Source of the DNA: an uncultured Clostridia bacterium
GTDB taxonomy: Bacteria > Bacillota > Clostridia > Oscillospirales > Oscillospiraceae
Assembly (NCBI GenBank): GCA_947572235.1
Contig: CANPBB010000011.1
Coordinates: 1 to 40,528 of the forward strand
Length of the DNA stretch: 40,528 nucleotides
Reading direction: 5' to 3'
In this document: positions 13,764-22,421 of the stretch, one piece after another
Numbering within the stretch: the stretch's first letter is position 1
Layout of the letters: each line of letters opens with the position of its first letter
Notes under the pieces: generated by a model
Database searches by the model: none
Told to the model about the DNA's origin: nothing
The model's input: the letters and a program-made list of their open reading frames with translations, nothing else
Program-made: the position numbers and the translations under genes

Positions 13764-14909
13764 GTGGCCAAGCTCTCATATTACATTGACGTAGGCCGGC
13801 AGCGGCTGCGCTGCGGCTGCACCACCGGTGCCTGTGCCGCCGCTGCGGCCCGCGGGGCGGCGGAGTATCTGCTCACCGGCCGCTGGCCCGCCGCCGTGAC
13901 GCTCACCACCCCCGCCCAAATCAGCATCACCGCCGACCTTGTCCGCCGGACCGCCGGCGAGGGCTGGGCCTCCTGCGCGGTGGAGAAGGACGGCGGCGAC
14001 GACCCGGACATCACCAACGGCCTCCTCATCCTCGCCCGCGTTTCCCGCACCGCCGCCCCCGGCGTCACCATCGACGGTGGCGAAGGGGTAGGCCGCGTAA
14101 CCCTCCCCGGTCTGGACCAGCCGGTGGGCGCCGCCGCCATTAACACCGTCCCCCGCCGGATGATCACCGTCCAGCTTCAAGAGGCTTCCGCCCGATACGG
14201 CTACACCGGCGGCTTCTCCGTCACCCTCTCCATCCCCGGCGGCGCCGAGGCGGCCAAGCGCACCTTCAACCCCCGCTTAGGCATCGTGGGCGGCCTCTCC
14301 ATCCTGGGCACCAGCGGCATTGTCCGCCCCATGAGCGAGTCCGCGCTGATCGACTCGGTCCGCTTGGAGCTGAAAAGCCTCTTGGCCCGAGGCCATCAGG
14401 ACCTCCTCATCACCCCCGGCAACTACGGCGAGGACTTCTGTCGAAACGTCCTCCACCTCTCCCTCACCCGATGGGCCCTCTGCAGCAATTATATTGGCGA
14501 GGCCATTGACTGCGCCGCCGCCTCCGGCGCCCGCAGCCTCCTTCTGGTGGGCCACTTGGGCAAGCTGGTAAAGGTCGCCGGCGGAGCCATGAACACCCAC
14601 TCCAAAACCGCCGACGGCCGCCGGGAAACCCTCGCCGCCCACACCGCTCTCTGCGGCGGCAGCCGCGCCTTAGTGGAGTCCATCTTCACCGCCCCCACCA
14701 CCGACCGGGCGGTAGACCTTCTCCGTGCCGCCGCCTTAGACGCCCCTGTCCTAACCTCCATCGCCGCCGCCTTGGACCAGCAGCTCAAAAACCGCGCCGC
14801 CCCCATGAAAACCGCCGCTCTTTTTTTCTCCAACCAACACGGCGTCCTAGGGAAAACCCCCGGCGCAGACGCACTGCTGGCACTCCACCGCACTGCGGGT
14901 GAGGAGTGA
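13764..14909 (+). CDS. cbiD: Cobalt-precorrin-5B C1-methyltransferase
   Basis: SAM-dependent C1 methylation of the ring-contracted cobalt corrinoid in the oxygen-independent B12 pathway. The 381-residue protein starts with GTG after GGAGGAAAG. It carries the characteristic RCGCTTGACAAAAARGAA near residues 17-34, VEKDGGDDPDITNG near 73-86, GGEGVGRVTLPGL near 106-118, GTSGIVRPMSESALIDS near 183-199 and VGHLGKLVKVAGGAMNTHS near 261-279. It is the first gene behind the riboswitch. Its stop codon lies in a GAGTTAG-type repeat. CbiD is specific to the anaerobic route. Confidence 0.95.
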   Translation: MAKLSYYIDVGRQRLRCGCTTGACAAAAARGAAEYLLTGRWPAAVTLTTPAQISITADLVRRTAGEGWASCAVEKDGGDDPDITNGLLILARVSRTAAPGVTIDGGEGVGRVTLPGLDQPVGAAAINTVPRRMITVQLQEASARYGYTGGFSVTLSIPGGAEAAKRTFNPRLGIVGGLSILGTSGIVRPMSESALIDSVRLELKSLLARGHQDLLITPGNYGEDFCRNVLHLSLTRWALCSNYIGEAIDCAAASGARSLLLVGHLGKLVKVAGGAMNTHSKTADGRRETLAAHTALCGGSRALVESIFTAPTTDRAVDLLRAAALDAPVLTSIAAALDQQLKNRAAPMKTAALFFSNQHGVLGKTPGADALLALHRTAGEE

Positions 14910-14994
14910 ATGTATCCGGCTCCCCCGGATAGCTTAGAGATCCATTCGCCTGCGGCGAATTCCCAATCTCCACTCTTCACTCCTCACTTCTAAC
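14900..14994 (+). repeat. GAGTTAG-type intergenic repeat, copy 2 (short form)
   Basis: Starts GAGGAGTGA at the cbiD stop, carries TATCCGGC/CCGGATA and a hairpin ATTCGCC-TGC-GGCGAAT, and ends CACTCCTCACTTCTAAC just before the cbiF ribosome binding site. It has the same borders and orientation as copies 1 and 3-5, with a shortened middle. Confidence 0.7.
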
Positions 14995-15013
14995 AGAAAG
15001 AAGGCTTACAACT

Positions 15014-15772
15014 ATGATTCACTTCATCGGCGCAGGCCCCGGCGGGGCCGACCTCATCACCGTCCGCGGTGCCCGGCTCCTCGGGGAGGCGGACTGCATC
15101 ATCTACGCGGGCAGCTTAGTAAACCCGGACCTGCTCCAGTATAAGAAAGACGGCTGCGTCGTCTATGACAGCGCCTCCATGACCTTGGAGGAGGTCCTCG
15201 CCGTCATGGAGGCCGAGGAGCGCGCCGGCCACACCACCGTCCGCCTCCACACCGGGGACCCCTGCCTCTACGGGGCCATCCGGGAGCAGATGGACCGGCT
15301 GGACAAACTGGGCCTCCCCTATGACGACACCCCCGGCGTCTCCTCCTTCTGCGGCGCGGCAGCGGCCCTCCGGGCGGAGTACACCCTGCCGGAGGTATCC
15401 CAGTCGGTAATCATCACCCGCATGGCCGGCCGCACCGGCGTCCCAGAAGGGGAGGCTCTGCGGAGAATGGCCTCTCACGGCTGCACCATGGTCCTCTTCC
15501 TCTCCACCGGCCTCCTGAGGGAAGCGCAGGAGGAGCTTCTCGCCGGCGGCGTCTACACCGCCGACACCCCCGCCGCCATCGTCTACAAGGCCACCTGGCC
15601 TGACGAGCAGGTGTTCCGCTGCACCGTGGGCACCTTGGCTCAGACCGCCCAAGAGAACAACATCACCAAAACCGCCCTCATCACCGTCGGCGGCTTCCTC
15701 TCCGCCCCCTACGAGCGCAGCAAGCTCTACGACCCCTCCTTCACCCACGGCTGTCGGGAGGCCCGCCCATGA
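15014..15772 (+). CDS. cbiF: Cobalt-precorrin-4 C11-methyltransferase
   Basis: Methylates C11 of cobalt-precorrin-4 using SAM. The 252-residue length and motifs are typical: HFIGAGPGGADLITVRGA (residues 3-20), IIYAGSLVNPDLL, VRLHTGDPCLYGAIREQM (near 76-93), GVSSFCGAAAAL and RMAGRTGVPEGE. AAAGAAGG stands about 10 bases before the ATG. It overlaps cbiG by 4 bases (ATGA), implying coupling. The tetrapyrrole methylase fold is shared with CbiH, CbiL, CbiE and CobA; the YAGSLV and MAGRT motifs point to CbiF. Confidence 0.94.
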   Translation: MIHFIGAGPGGADLITVRGARLLGEADCIIYAGSLVNPDLLQYKKDGCVVYDSASMTLEEVLAVMEAEERAGHTTVRLHTGDPCLYGAIREQMDRLDKLGLPYDDTPGVSSFCGAAAALRAEYTLPEVSQSVIITRMAGRTGVPEGEALRRMASHGCTMVLFLSTGLLREAQEELLAGGVYTADTPAAIVYKATWPDEQVFRCTVGTLAQTAQENNITKTALITVGGFLSAPYERSKLYDPSFTHGCREARP

Positions 15773-16773
15773 CCATCGCCCTCACCGCCTTCACCCGCCG
15801 GGGCGCGGCCTTGGCCCGGCGCCTGACGGAGGCCCTTGCCCCGGAGGAGTGCACCCTTGCCCTCCCCAAGGCCCTGGCGGCCTCTCTGAACCTTCCCCAG
15901 TCCTACGACAGCCTAAGCCAGTGGACCGCCCAGCACTTCCCCCAAGCCGACGCGCTTGTCTTCATCGGAGCCGCCGGCATCGCCGTCCGGGCCATCGCCC
16001 CCCACGTGCGGGACAAGTTCACCGACCCCGCCGTCATCAGCGTGGATGAACTGGGCCAGTACGTCATCCCCCTCCTCAGCGGCCACGTGGGCGGGGCCAA
16101 CACCCTTGCCCGCCGCCTCGCCGCCCTCACCGGCGGCACGGCTGTGATCTCCACCGCCACCGACGTCAACGGCCTTTTCGCTGTGGACCAGTGGGCTGCG
16201 GAGCACAACATGGCCATCACCGACCGCGCCTTGGCCAAGGAGATCTCCGCCGCCCTCCTCCGGGGGGAGCGGGTGGGCTTCGCCACCGACTTCGCTGACG
16301 ACTGTCCCCCGGACCTGCACCCCGGCCGGGCAGACTTAGGCGTCTGGATCACCTACCGAGCTGGCGGCGGCCCCTTCCCCCGCACCCTCCGTCTGATCCC
16401 CCGCCGCCTGTGCCTTGGCATCGGCTGCCGCCGAAACACCCCGGAGGAGGCCATCCAAGCCGCCGTAGCGGAGGCAGCCGCGGACATCGACCCCGCCGCC
16501 ATCACCGCCGCGGCCACCATCGACATAAAGCGGGATGAGGAGGGTCTCCTCTCCTTCTGCCGCCGCCGCGCCCTGCCCCTGACCTTCTACACCGCCGACC
16601 AGCTCTCCGCCCAACCGGGCCCCTTCACCCCCTCCCCCTTTGTCAAGAGCGTCACCGGCACAGACAACGTCTGCGAGCGCGCCGCCGCCGCCCTCTCCCA
16701 GGGTCCCATCCTCCTCCCCAAGCAAGCAATAAACGCCGTCACCATCGCCATCGCCGAGCGCCCCCATTCCTAA
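15769..16773 (+). CDS. cbiG: Cobalt-precorrin-5A hydrolase
   Basis: Opens the ring-contraction lactone and releases acetaldehyde, a step unique to the anaerobic pathway. The 334-residue product has the N-terminal region with FIGAAGIAVRAIAPHV and DELGQYVIPLLSGHVGGAN (near residues 65-110), a central linker, and a C-terminal domain with GIGCRRNTPEEAI (near 219-231), TIDIKRDEEGL and VCERAAAALS. It starts inside the cbiF stop. Its own stop lies in ATTCCTAATTCCTAACTCC, a remnant of the intergenic repeat border (16766-16790). Confidence 0.93.
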   Translation: MTIALTAFTRRGAALARRLTEALAPEECTLALPKALAASLNLPQSYDSLSQWTAQHFPQADALVFIGAAGIAVRAIAPHVRDKFTDPAVISVDELGQYVIPLLSGHVGGANTLARRLAALTGGTAVISTATDVNGLFAVDQWAAEHNMAITDRALAKEISAALLRGERVGFATDFADDCPPDLHPGRADLGVWITYRAGGGPFPRTLRLIPRRLCLGIGCRRNTPEEAIQAAVAEAAADIDPAAITAAATIDIKRDEEGLLSFCRRRALPLTFYTADQLSAQPGPFTPSPFVKSVTGTDNVCERAAAALSQGPILLPKQAINAVTIAIAERPHS

Positions 16774-16820
16774 TTCCTAACTCCTACTTCCAAATAAAAA
16801 AACCAAAAGGGGGTTCCCCA

Positions 16821-17561
16821 ATGCAAAAACTGACTGTCATCGGTCTTGGCCCCGGAGCGGGCCTGGACCTCACCCTCCGGGCCCGGGAGGCCATCGAGTC
16901 CTCGGACCTGATCGTGGGCTACACCGCCTATATCGCCCTCATCCGCGACGCTTTCCCCCACAAGGAGATGGTCTCCACGGGGATGAAGAAGGAGGTGGAC
17001 CGCTGCCGCTTGGCAGTGGAGGCCGCCGTCTCCGGGAAGACCACCGCGGTGGTCTGCTCCGGCGACTCCGGCGTCTACGGCATGGCCGGCCTCATCTACG
17101 AGGTGGCCCAGGACTACCCCCCCATCGACATTGAGGTGGTCCCCGGCATCACCGCCGCCTGCGGCGGCGCCGCGGTCTTGGGCGCCCCTCTGACCCACGA
17201 CTTCGCGGTGATCTCCCTCAGCGATCTGCTGACCCCTTGGGAGAAGATAGAGCGCCGGCTCCGCGCCGCCGCCGAGGCGGACTTTGTGATCTGCCTCTAC
17301 AATCCCCGCAGCCGGAGCCGGGCGGATATGCTCCGTCGGGCCTGCGACATTCTGCTGGCCGCCAAGGGGGGCGACACCCCCTGCGGATATGTGAAGAATA
17401 TCGGCAGGGAGGGCCAAACCTCTGTGGTTTTGTCTCTTTCCCAATTGCGGGACTGTGAGGATGTGGATATGTTCACTACGGTCTTCATCGGGAACGAGCA
17501 GACAAAGCTCCTCAACGGAAAGCTGGTGACGCCGCGGGGATATTTGCAGAGGGAAGAATAG
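16821..17561 (+). CDS. cbiH: Cobalt-precorrin-3 C17-methyltransferase (ring contraction)
   Basis: Methylates C17 and drives ring contraction in cobalt-precorrin-3. The 246-residue, single-domain form carries VIGLGPGAGLDLTLRARE (residues 5-22), LIVGYTAYIALI, STGMKKEVDRC, VVCSGDSGVYGMAGLIYE (near 75-92), GAPLTHDFAVISLSDLLTPW and LYNPRSRSRAD. The last motifs are diagnostic of CbiH/CobJ. No C-terminal ferredoxin-like extension is present. AAAGGGGG precedes the ATG. It is the fourth pathway gene after the riboswitch. Confidence 0.95.
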   Translation: MQKLTVIGLGPGAGLDLTLRAREAIESSDLIVGYTAYIALIRDAFPHKEMVSTGMKKEVDRCRLAVEAAVSGKTTAVVCSGDSGVYGMAGLIYEVAQDYPPIDIEVVPGITAACGGAAVLGAPLTHDFAVISLSDLLTPWEKIERRLRAAAEADFVICLYNPRSRSRADMLRRACDILLAAKGGDTPCGYVKNIGREGQTSVVLSLSQLRDCEDVDMFTTVFIGNEQTKLLNGKLVTPRGYLQREE

Positions 17562-17678
17562 TCCTTTCTCTTGAACCGCGGCGCAGTTCGATGGTCTTTT
17601 TCCGCGCCGCCACAACCCGGCCGCGCCGTCTCCCGTCAGCCTATACGGTTCGGTAAACCACAAAAGGGGGCATTCCAC

Positions 17679-18212
17679 ATGCAGGATATACTCTCCTCTT
17701 TTTGCCAAAACTTCCCCGACTCCCTGATTATCCTCACCATCTTTCTAACCGGCTGGATTGCCCTTGGCCTCCTTTTCGGCCGGGGCATTGCCGGATGGTT
17801 CCCCTTCCTCCTCACCAGCCGCTTCTACCTCCTCCTCCCCGGCAAGCGCCTCCCAAAACTCCTCATCAGCGAGGAGACCCGCCACTGGGGCAAGACCCGT
17901 CCCAAATACCTCCACGTCAAATACTACTTGGTCGCCCCGCAAAACCGCCACAAAATGAACCTCTGGGGTGTCCTTTTCTACATCACCTGGTTCTTCCTCC
18001 CCCTCCTCCTCATCTTCGCCCACCAACTCCCCCAGCGCACCTACGACCTCGCCTACTTCTTCGCCTTAGCCAGCCCGATCCTCGCCCACCTCTTAGCCGG
18101 CCAGGACTACGACCGAGGCTTCCGCCGCGCCTACCAAGCCGAACAAAAAGAGTGGGAGGAGCAGGAAAAACGAGAGCAGCAAGAACAAGCAAGGACCCCC
18201 CCTCCAGAATAA
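17679..18212 (+). CDS. Unrecognised membrane protein in the B12 operon
   Basis: This 177-residue protein has about three hydrophobic segments: near residues 14-34 (ILTIFLTGWIALGLLFGRG), near 90-112 (LWGVLFYITWFFLPLLLIF) and near 120-138 (AYFFALASPILAHLLAG). A charged C-terminal tail is rich in Glu, Lys, Gln and Arg (EQKEWEEQEKREQQEQ), probably cytoplasmic and helical. AAAGGGGGC lies about 9 bases upstream of the chosen ATG. No frame upstream has a better start. I do not recognise a family. The position between cbiH and cbiJ and co-orientation suggest co-transcription, so a transport or membrane-anchoring role in corrinoid synthesis is possible but unproven. Confidence 0.75.
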   Translation: MQDILSSFCQNFPDSLIILTIFLTGWIALGLLFGRGIAGWFPFLLTSRFYLLLPGKRLPKLLISEETRHWGKTRPKYLHVKYYLVAPQNRHKMNLWGVLFYITWFFLPLLLIFAHQLPQRTYDLAYFFALASPILAHLLAGQDYDRGFRRAYQAEQKEWEEQEKREQQEQARTPPPE

Positions 18213-18911
18213 CCGCCCCGCCGCCCACGAGATACGGCGCGCCGAGGTGGCCGCGCCCTACGGGCGGGGGGGGGCGGACCATCTTGGTGTCGGGGGACGG
18301 GCCGGTGAGGACACCGGCCCCTACGGGGTTAGGTTATCAGACATGGTTCATGGAAACAGGTGTAGGGGCACACACCGTGCGCCCGTCCTTCCCCAGCGCG
18401 GCGGGCGTCGACAGAACGGGCGCACAATGTGCGCCCCTACAACCGCTATCAAGTACGGCGGCATTTGCTGCACAACGAACAACGCAACAACCATCAAGTT
18501 TCGGGGGCAAGTCGTGGCGAGCTTTGCAGAGCGGCAGCGGACGCCTACAGCAAGGCTAAAGACGGGGGTACGCTCTCAAGATACCATCCACTAAGCGAGA
18601 GCCACCGCCGCCGCGTCCGAAGCACCAAGCCAAAATCCCGCACCAGTCTACCGAAGCTGCGCCGCGTCTTGGGGGTTCTTAGGGGGGAGCGAATCAGGGC
18701 TGTGCCCCCCTGCGGGGGGCTAAAGCCCGCCTGAGCGGACACCTAAGCAGCCTTTTGCTGACTTTTGGGCTGTGCCAAAAGTCAGTCGCCCGGGGGCGAA
18801 ACCCCCGTCCCCCTCCCCGCGCCGCGGCGGCGCGGAATAAAAGCCTGTGTACTGCTCCGCAGTACAAAAAAAGCGCCGCGCCCTGCCGGGCGCAAAAAAG
18901 GAGCACCCTCT
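18213..18911. other. Gene-free, palindrome-rich interval inside the B12 operon
   Basis: No credible gene was found in about 700 bases. The visible structure is a hairpin GGGCCGGTG/CACCGGCCC (18298-18319), the large inverted repeat at 18362-18440, an 11-bp stem CTGACTTTTGG/CCAAAAGTCAG (18758-18785), CGGGGG/CCCCCG near 18790-18806 and GTACTGC-TCC-GCAGTAC near 18858-18874. The last 20 bases provide the cbiJ ribosome binding site (AAAAAAGGAG). A rearrangement or accumulated repeat insertions would explain the interval; whether transcription crosses it is unknown. Confidence 0.7.
18362..18440. repeat. Imperfect 25-bp inverted repeat
   Basis: Arms 18362-18386 and 18416-18440 both read GTAGGGGCNCACA...GTGCGCCCGT outward-in with three mismatches, enclosing 29 bases. 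The GTAGGGGC ends resemble repeats common between genes of gut Oscillospiraceae (from memory). Function is unknown. Confidence 0.7.
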
Positions 18912-19658
18912 ATGAAAAAAATCCTCCTCTTCGGCGGCACCACCGAGGGCCACCAGCTGGCCTGCTGGCTCCACAGCCGGCAAATCCCCTTCTTGGTCTG
19001 TGTCGCCACCGACTACGGCAGCGCCCTTCTGCCGGAGGGCCTCCCCACCCACGTGGGCCGTCTGACCCAGAGCGAAATGGAGCACCTCATCGCCGCCGAG
19101 CGCTGCGATCTCGTCATCGACGCCACCCACCCCTACGCCGTGGAGGTGACGCAGAACCTCCGCGCCGCGTCGGAGGCCGCCGGCAGGCCCTGCCTCCGCC
19201 TCCTCCGCCAGTCCGACGGGGAGGACGAGTGCCACAAGGCCGGTGACATGGCGACAGCCGCCCATATGCTCCAGTCCCTCCCCGGGAATGTCCTCCTCAC
19301 CACCGGCAGCAAGGAGCTCCACCACTTCGCCGTCCCCGGCCTGATAGACCGGTGCTACCCCCGTGTCCTCCCCATGCCGGACTCCCTCCAGCGGTGCTTG
19401 GACTTGGGCTTCCCCCCCGCCCACATCCTCTGTATGCAGGGCCCCTTCTCCCGTGAGCTCAACGCCGCCATCCTCCGCCAGTATGACATCAAAACCTTGG
19501 TCACCAAGGACACCGGCACCTACGGCGGCTTCCGGGCCAAGGCCGACGCCGCCAAGGATGCCGGCTGTGCCCTCTTAGTGGTGGAGCGCCCCATTCAAGA
19601 GGAGGGTCTGGCGCTGGACGAAATACAGGATTACATCAAAAGGTGGATTCATAGATGA
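18912..19658 (+). CDS. cbiJ: Cobalt-precorrin-6A reductase
   Basis: Reduces cobalt-precorrin-6A with NADH. The 248-residue product starts MKKILLFGGTTEGHQLACWL, the usual nucleotide-binding opening of CbiJ/CobK. It continues with VCVATDYGSALLP, VIDATHPYAVEVTQNLRAA (near residues 73-91), LLTTGSKELHHF (near 128-139), RVLPMPDSLQRC, MQGPFSRELNAA and LVTKDTGTYGGFRAKADAA (near 196-214). All are typical. I chose ATG 18912 because of the preceding AAAAAAGGAG and family match; the longer in-frame extension is palindromic DNA. Overlaps cbiET by 4 bases. Confidence 0.94.
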   Translation: MKKILLFGGTTEGHQLACWLHSRQIPFLVCVATDYGSALLPEGLPTHVGRLTQSEMEHLIAAERCDLVIDATHPYAVEVTQNLRAASEAAGRPCLRLLRQSDGEDECHKAGDMATAAHMLQSLPGNVLLTTGSKELHHFAVPGLIDRCYPRVLPMPDSLQRCLDLGFPPAHILCMQGPFSRELNAAILRQYDIKTLVTKDTGTYGGFRAKADAAKDAGCALLVVERPIQEEGLALDEIQDYIKRWIHR

Positions 19659-20854
19659 AAGTCTATTTAATTGGAACCGGCCCCGGCAGCCGGGAGCACA
19701 TGACCGCCGCAGCCCTTGCCGCCATTGACGAGAGCCCGGTACTCATCGGCGCCCCCCGCCTGCTGGAGGGCCACGGGGACAAGACGTGCCTCCCCCTCAT
19801 CGCCGCCGCCGACATCGCGGAGGCCGTCCACGCCCAGAAACAGGGCCCTATCTCCATCCTCCTCTCCGGGGACATAGGGTTCTACTCCGGGGCCAAAAAC
19901 CTCTACCCGCTGCTCGCGGACTGCGAGACGGTCCCCCTCCCCGGCCTCAGCAGCCTGCCTGTCTTCTGTGCCAAGCTCCGGACCCCTTGGGAGGACGCCT
20001 ATGTGGTCTCCGCCCACGGCCGAGCCCACAACGCCCCCGGCGCGGTGCAGAGCCACTATAAGACCTTCATCCTCACCGGCGGCAGCTACCGCCCCGGCAC
20101 CCTATGCGCCCAGCTCACCGACTGGGGCTTGGGCGACGTCCGCATCTCCGTAGGCGAGCGCCTGAGCTACTCCGACGAGCGCATCACCACCGGCACCGCC
20201 GCCGAGCTGGCAAACCGCCCTTTCGACAGTTTAGCGGTGGTCTTGGCCGAGAATCCTGCCCCCATCCTCCGCCCCTGCGCCGCCCCCTCCCTCACCGACG
20301 GCGATTTTCTCCGGGGCAAAACCCCTATGACCAAGGAGGAGACCCGGGCCTTGGTCCTCTCCAAGCTCCGCCTGCGCCCCCACCACACCGTCTGGGACGT
20401 GGGAGCCGGCACCGGCTCCGTCTCCGTGGCGTGCTGTCTCGCCGCCAACGAAGGCCAAGTCTACGCCATCGAGCGCAGCACAGAGGCCATTGAGCTGCTG
20501 CGGGCCAACAGGGCCAAATTCGCCCTCACCAACCTGCACATCGTGGAAGGTGCCGCTCCGGAGGCGCTGTCAGGCCTCCCCGCCCCGGACCGGGTGTTCT
20601 TAGGCGGCACCGGCGGCTCCATGGAGGCCATCCTCCGCGGGGCCCTGTCGAAAAACCCCGCCCTCCGGGCGGTCATCACCGCCGTCACCATCGAGACCAT
20701 CGCCGAGGCCATGAGCTGCTTCGCGGCCTTGGGCTTCACCCACACCGACGCGGTGCAGCTCTCCGCCGCCCGCACCCGGCAGGTGGGACGCTACCACCTG
20801 ATGGACGCCCAAAACCCGGTGTGGATCGTCTCCGGGGAGGTGCGCCATGACTGA
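19655..20854 (+). CDS. cbiET: Cobalt-precorrin-7 C5 / C15-methyltransferase fusion (decarboxylating)
   Basis: A 399-residue fusion of two enzymes that are separate in Salmonella, equivalent to CobL of the aerobic path. Residues about 1-205 are CbiE, a tetrapyrrole methylase (YLIGTGPGSREHMTAAAL, ISILLSGDIGFYSGAKNL, SVGERLSYSDERI). About 220-399 are CbiT, a class I SAM methyltransferase that also decarboxylates the C12 acetate (MTKEETRALVLSKLRL, VWDVGAGTGSVSVA near 247-260, AIERSTEAIELL, RVFLGGTGGSM). Overlaps cbiJ by 4 bases and cbiA by 8. Together the domains produce cobalt-precorrin-8. Confidence 0.95.
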   Translation: MKVYLIGTGPGSREHMTAAALAAIDESPVLIGAPRLLEGHGDKTCLPLIAAADIAEAVHAQKQGPISILLSGDIGFYSGAKNLYPLLADCETVPLPGLSSLPVFCAKLRTPWEDAYVVSAHGRAHNAPGAVQSHYKTFILTGGSYRPGTLCAQLTDWGLGDVRISVGERLSYSDERITTGTAAELANRPFDSLAVVLAENPAPILRPCAAPSLTDGDFLRGKTPMTKEETRALVLSKLRLRPHHTVWDVGAGTGSVSVACCLAANEGQVYAIERSTEAIELLRANRAKFALTNLHIVEGAAPEALSGLPAPDRVFLGGTGGSMEAILRGALSKNPALRAVITAVTIETIAEAMSCFAALGFTHTDAVQLSAARTRQVGRYHLMDAQNPVWIVSGEVRHD

Positions 20855-22226
20855 GCGCCCCCGCCTCATGCTCTGCGCCCCCTCCAGCGGCAGCGGCAAG
20901 ACCACCGTCACCTGCGCCCTCCTCCGGGCTCTGAAGGAGCGGGGCGCCGCCCCCGCCGCTTTCAAGTGCGGCCCGGACTATATCGACCCCATGTTTCACA
21001 GCGAGGTGGTGGGCGTCCCCAGCCGGAACTTGGACCTGTTCCTCATGGGCGAGGCCCCGATCCTCCGCTCCCTACAGGAGAACGGCGGCGCCATCTCCCT
21101 CATCGAGGCAGCCATGGGCTACTATGACGGCATCGCCATGGGTGACGACGCCAGCGCCTACCGTCTGGCCCAGTTCACATCCACCCCGGCGGTGCTCGTC
21201 ATCGACGGCCGGGGCCGCGCCCTCAGCGCCGCAGCGCTGGTGAAAGGCTTCGCAGACTTCCGTCCCCGCTCCCAGCTCAAAGGCGTAATCTTCAACCGCA
21301 TCTCCCCCATGCTCTACCCCCGCCTCAAAGAGCTGGTGGAGCGGGAGACCGGCCTTCGCGCCTACGGCTTCCTCCCCGAGTGCCCCGACTGCACCATCGA
21401 GAGCCGCCACTTAGGCCTTGTCACCGCCGCTGAGATCGCCGGCCTGCAAGAAAAGCTGGACCGACTGTCAGCCTTGGCCCGACAGCCCCTCGACATAGAG
21501 GGCCTTACCGCCCTGTCCCGGACTGCCCCACCCCTGACAGCCCCCCCGGAAACCCTCCCCACCCCGGTGGCAGACCGCCCCCGCATCGCCGTGGCCCGAG
21601 ACAAGGCCTTCTGCTTCTACTACGCCGACGCCCTCCGCCTTTTGGAGCGTTTAGGCGCGGAGCTGGCCTTCTTCTCCCCCCTCACCGACGCCGCCCTTCC
21701 GGAGGGCGCCGCCGGCCTCTACTTAGGCGGCGGCTACCCGGAACTCCACGCCGAGGCGCTTTCAGAAAACCGCCCTCTGCTCCGCACCATCCGCGCCGCC
21801 ATCCAGTCCGGCCTCCCCACCATCGCCGAGTGCGGCGGCTTCCTCTACCTCCACGAGACCCTCACCGACGCCGCCGGCCAAAGCCGGCTCATGGCGGGAC
21901 TCCTCCGCGCCTCAGCCCGCAGCGCCGGCAAGCTCACCCGCTTTGGCTACATCACTATGACGGCCCAAACCTCCGGCCTCCTCTGCCCCTCCGGCGCCTC
22001 TCTGAACGCCCACGAATTCCACTACTGGGACAGCACCGCCCCCGGCAAAGCCTTCCACGCCCAAAAGCCCCAATCTCCCCGCGCTTGGTCCTGCGCCCAC
22101 CACACCCCCACTCTCTACGCCGCCTTTCCGCATGTCCACCTGTGCGGATGCCCCCAAGCGGCGGGAAGGTTTGTGGAAGCGTGCATGATCCGCGGGAATA
22201 GTGAGGAATTAGGAGTTAGGAGTTAG
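20847..22226 (+). CDS. cbiA: Cobyrinic acid a,c-diamide synthase
   Basis: ATP- and glutamine-dependent amidation of the a and c side chains of cobyrinate. The 459-residue product has the N-terminal P-loop APSSGSGKTTVTCALL (about residues 10-25) and KCGPDYIDPMFH near 41-52. The C-terminal class I-like glutamine amidotransferase domain has LYLGGGYPELHAE near 291-303 and the nucleophilic cysteine in IAECGGFLYL near 330. A normal ending is reached around CGCPQAAGRFVEACM. The last codons (SEELGVRS and the TAG) are encoded by the bordering repeat, so the stop codon is supplied by the insertion. The start overlaps cbiET. Confidence 0.95.
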   Translation: MTERPRLMLCAPSSGSGKTTVTCALLRALKERGAAPAAFKCGPDYIDPMFHSEVVGVPSRNLDLFLMGEAPILRSLQENGGAISLIEAAMGYYDGIAMGDDASAYRLAQFTSTPAVLVIDGRGRALSAAALVKGFADFRPRSQLKGVIFNRISPMLYPRLKELVERETGLRAYGFLPECPDCTIESRHLGLVTAAEIAGLQEKLDRLSALARQPLDIEGLTALSRTAPPLTAPPETLPTPVADRPRIAVARDKAFCFYYADALRLLERLGAELAFFSPLTDAALPEGAAGLYLGGGYPELHAEALSENRPLLRTIRAAIQSGLPTIAECGGFLYLHETLTDAAGQSRLMAGLLRASARSAGKLTRFGYITMTAQTSGLLCPSGASLNAHEFHYWDSTAPGKAFHAQKPQSPRAWSCAHHTPTLYAAFPHVHLCGCPQAAGRFVEACMIRGNSEELGVRS

Positions 22227-22406
22227 GAGTTAGGAGCGATTGTGTCCGGCTTCCACCGGACGATTTGAACGTGCCGACAAAAAGGGAGGTTTTGCTCTCT
22301 CCTGAAATTGGGATGCTCCTTTATCCCCACTCTACAAACTCAAATCCGTCGCCGAAGGCGGCTCCTCAACTTCTAACTCCTCACTCCTCACTCCCAACTC
22401 CCAACT
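22203..22406 (+). repeat. GAGTTAG-bordered intergenic repeat, copy 3 (long form)
   Basis: Begins with a tandem TTAGGAG array, continues TGTGTCCGGC...CCGGACGATTTGAA, GTGCCGACAAAAAG, TTCAAATCC-like TCAAATCCGTCGCC-GAA-GGCG, and ends in CTAACTCCTCACTCC and CCCAACT. It fills the space between the cbiA stop and the cobT ribosome binding site. Long-form relatives are at 24791, 26898 and, inverted, 31244. Confidence 0.85.
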
Positions 22407-22421
22407 GAAAGGAAGGTTCCT

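Noticed and set aside
18247-18594. 115-codon frame in the gap before cbiJ
   Set aside because: It crosses inverted repeats, has no ribosome binding site and no domain; better explained as non-coding repeat DNA.
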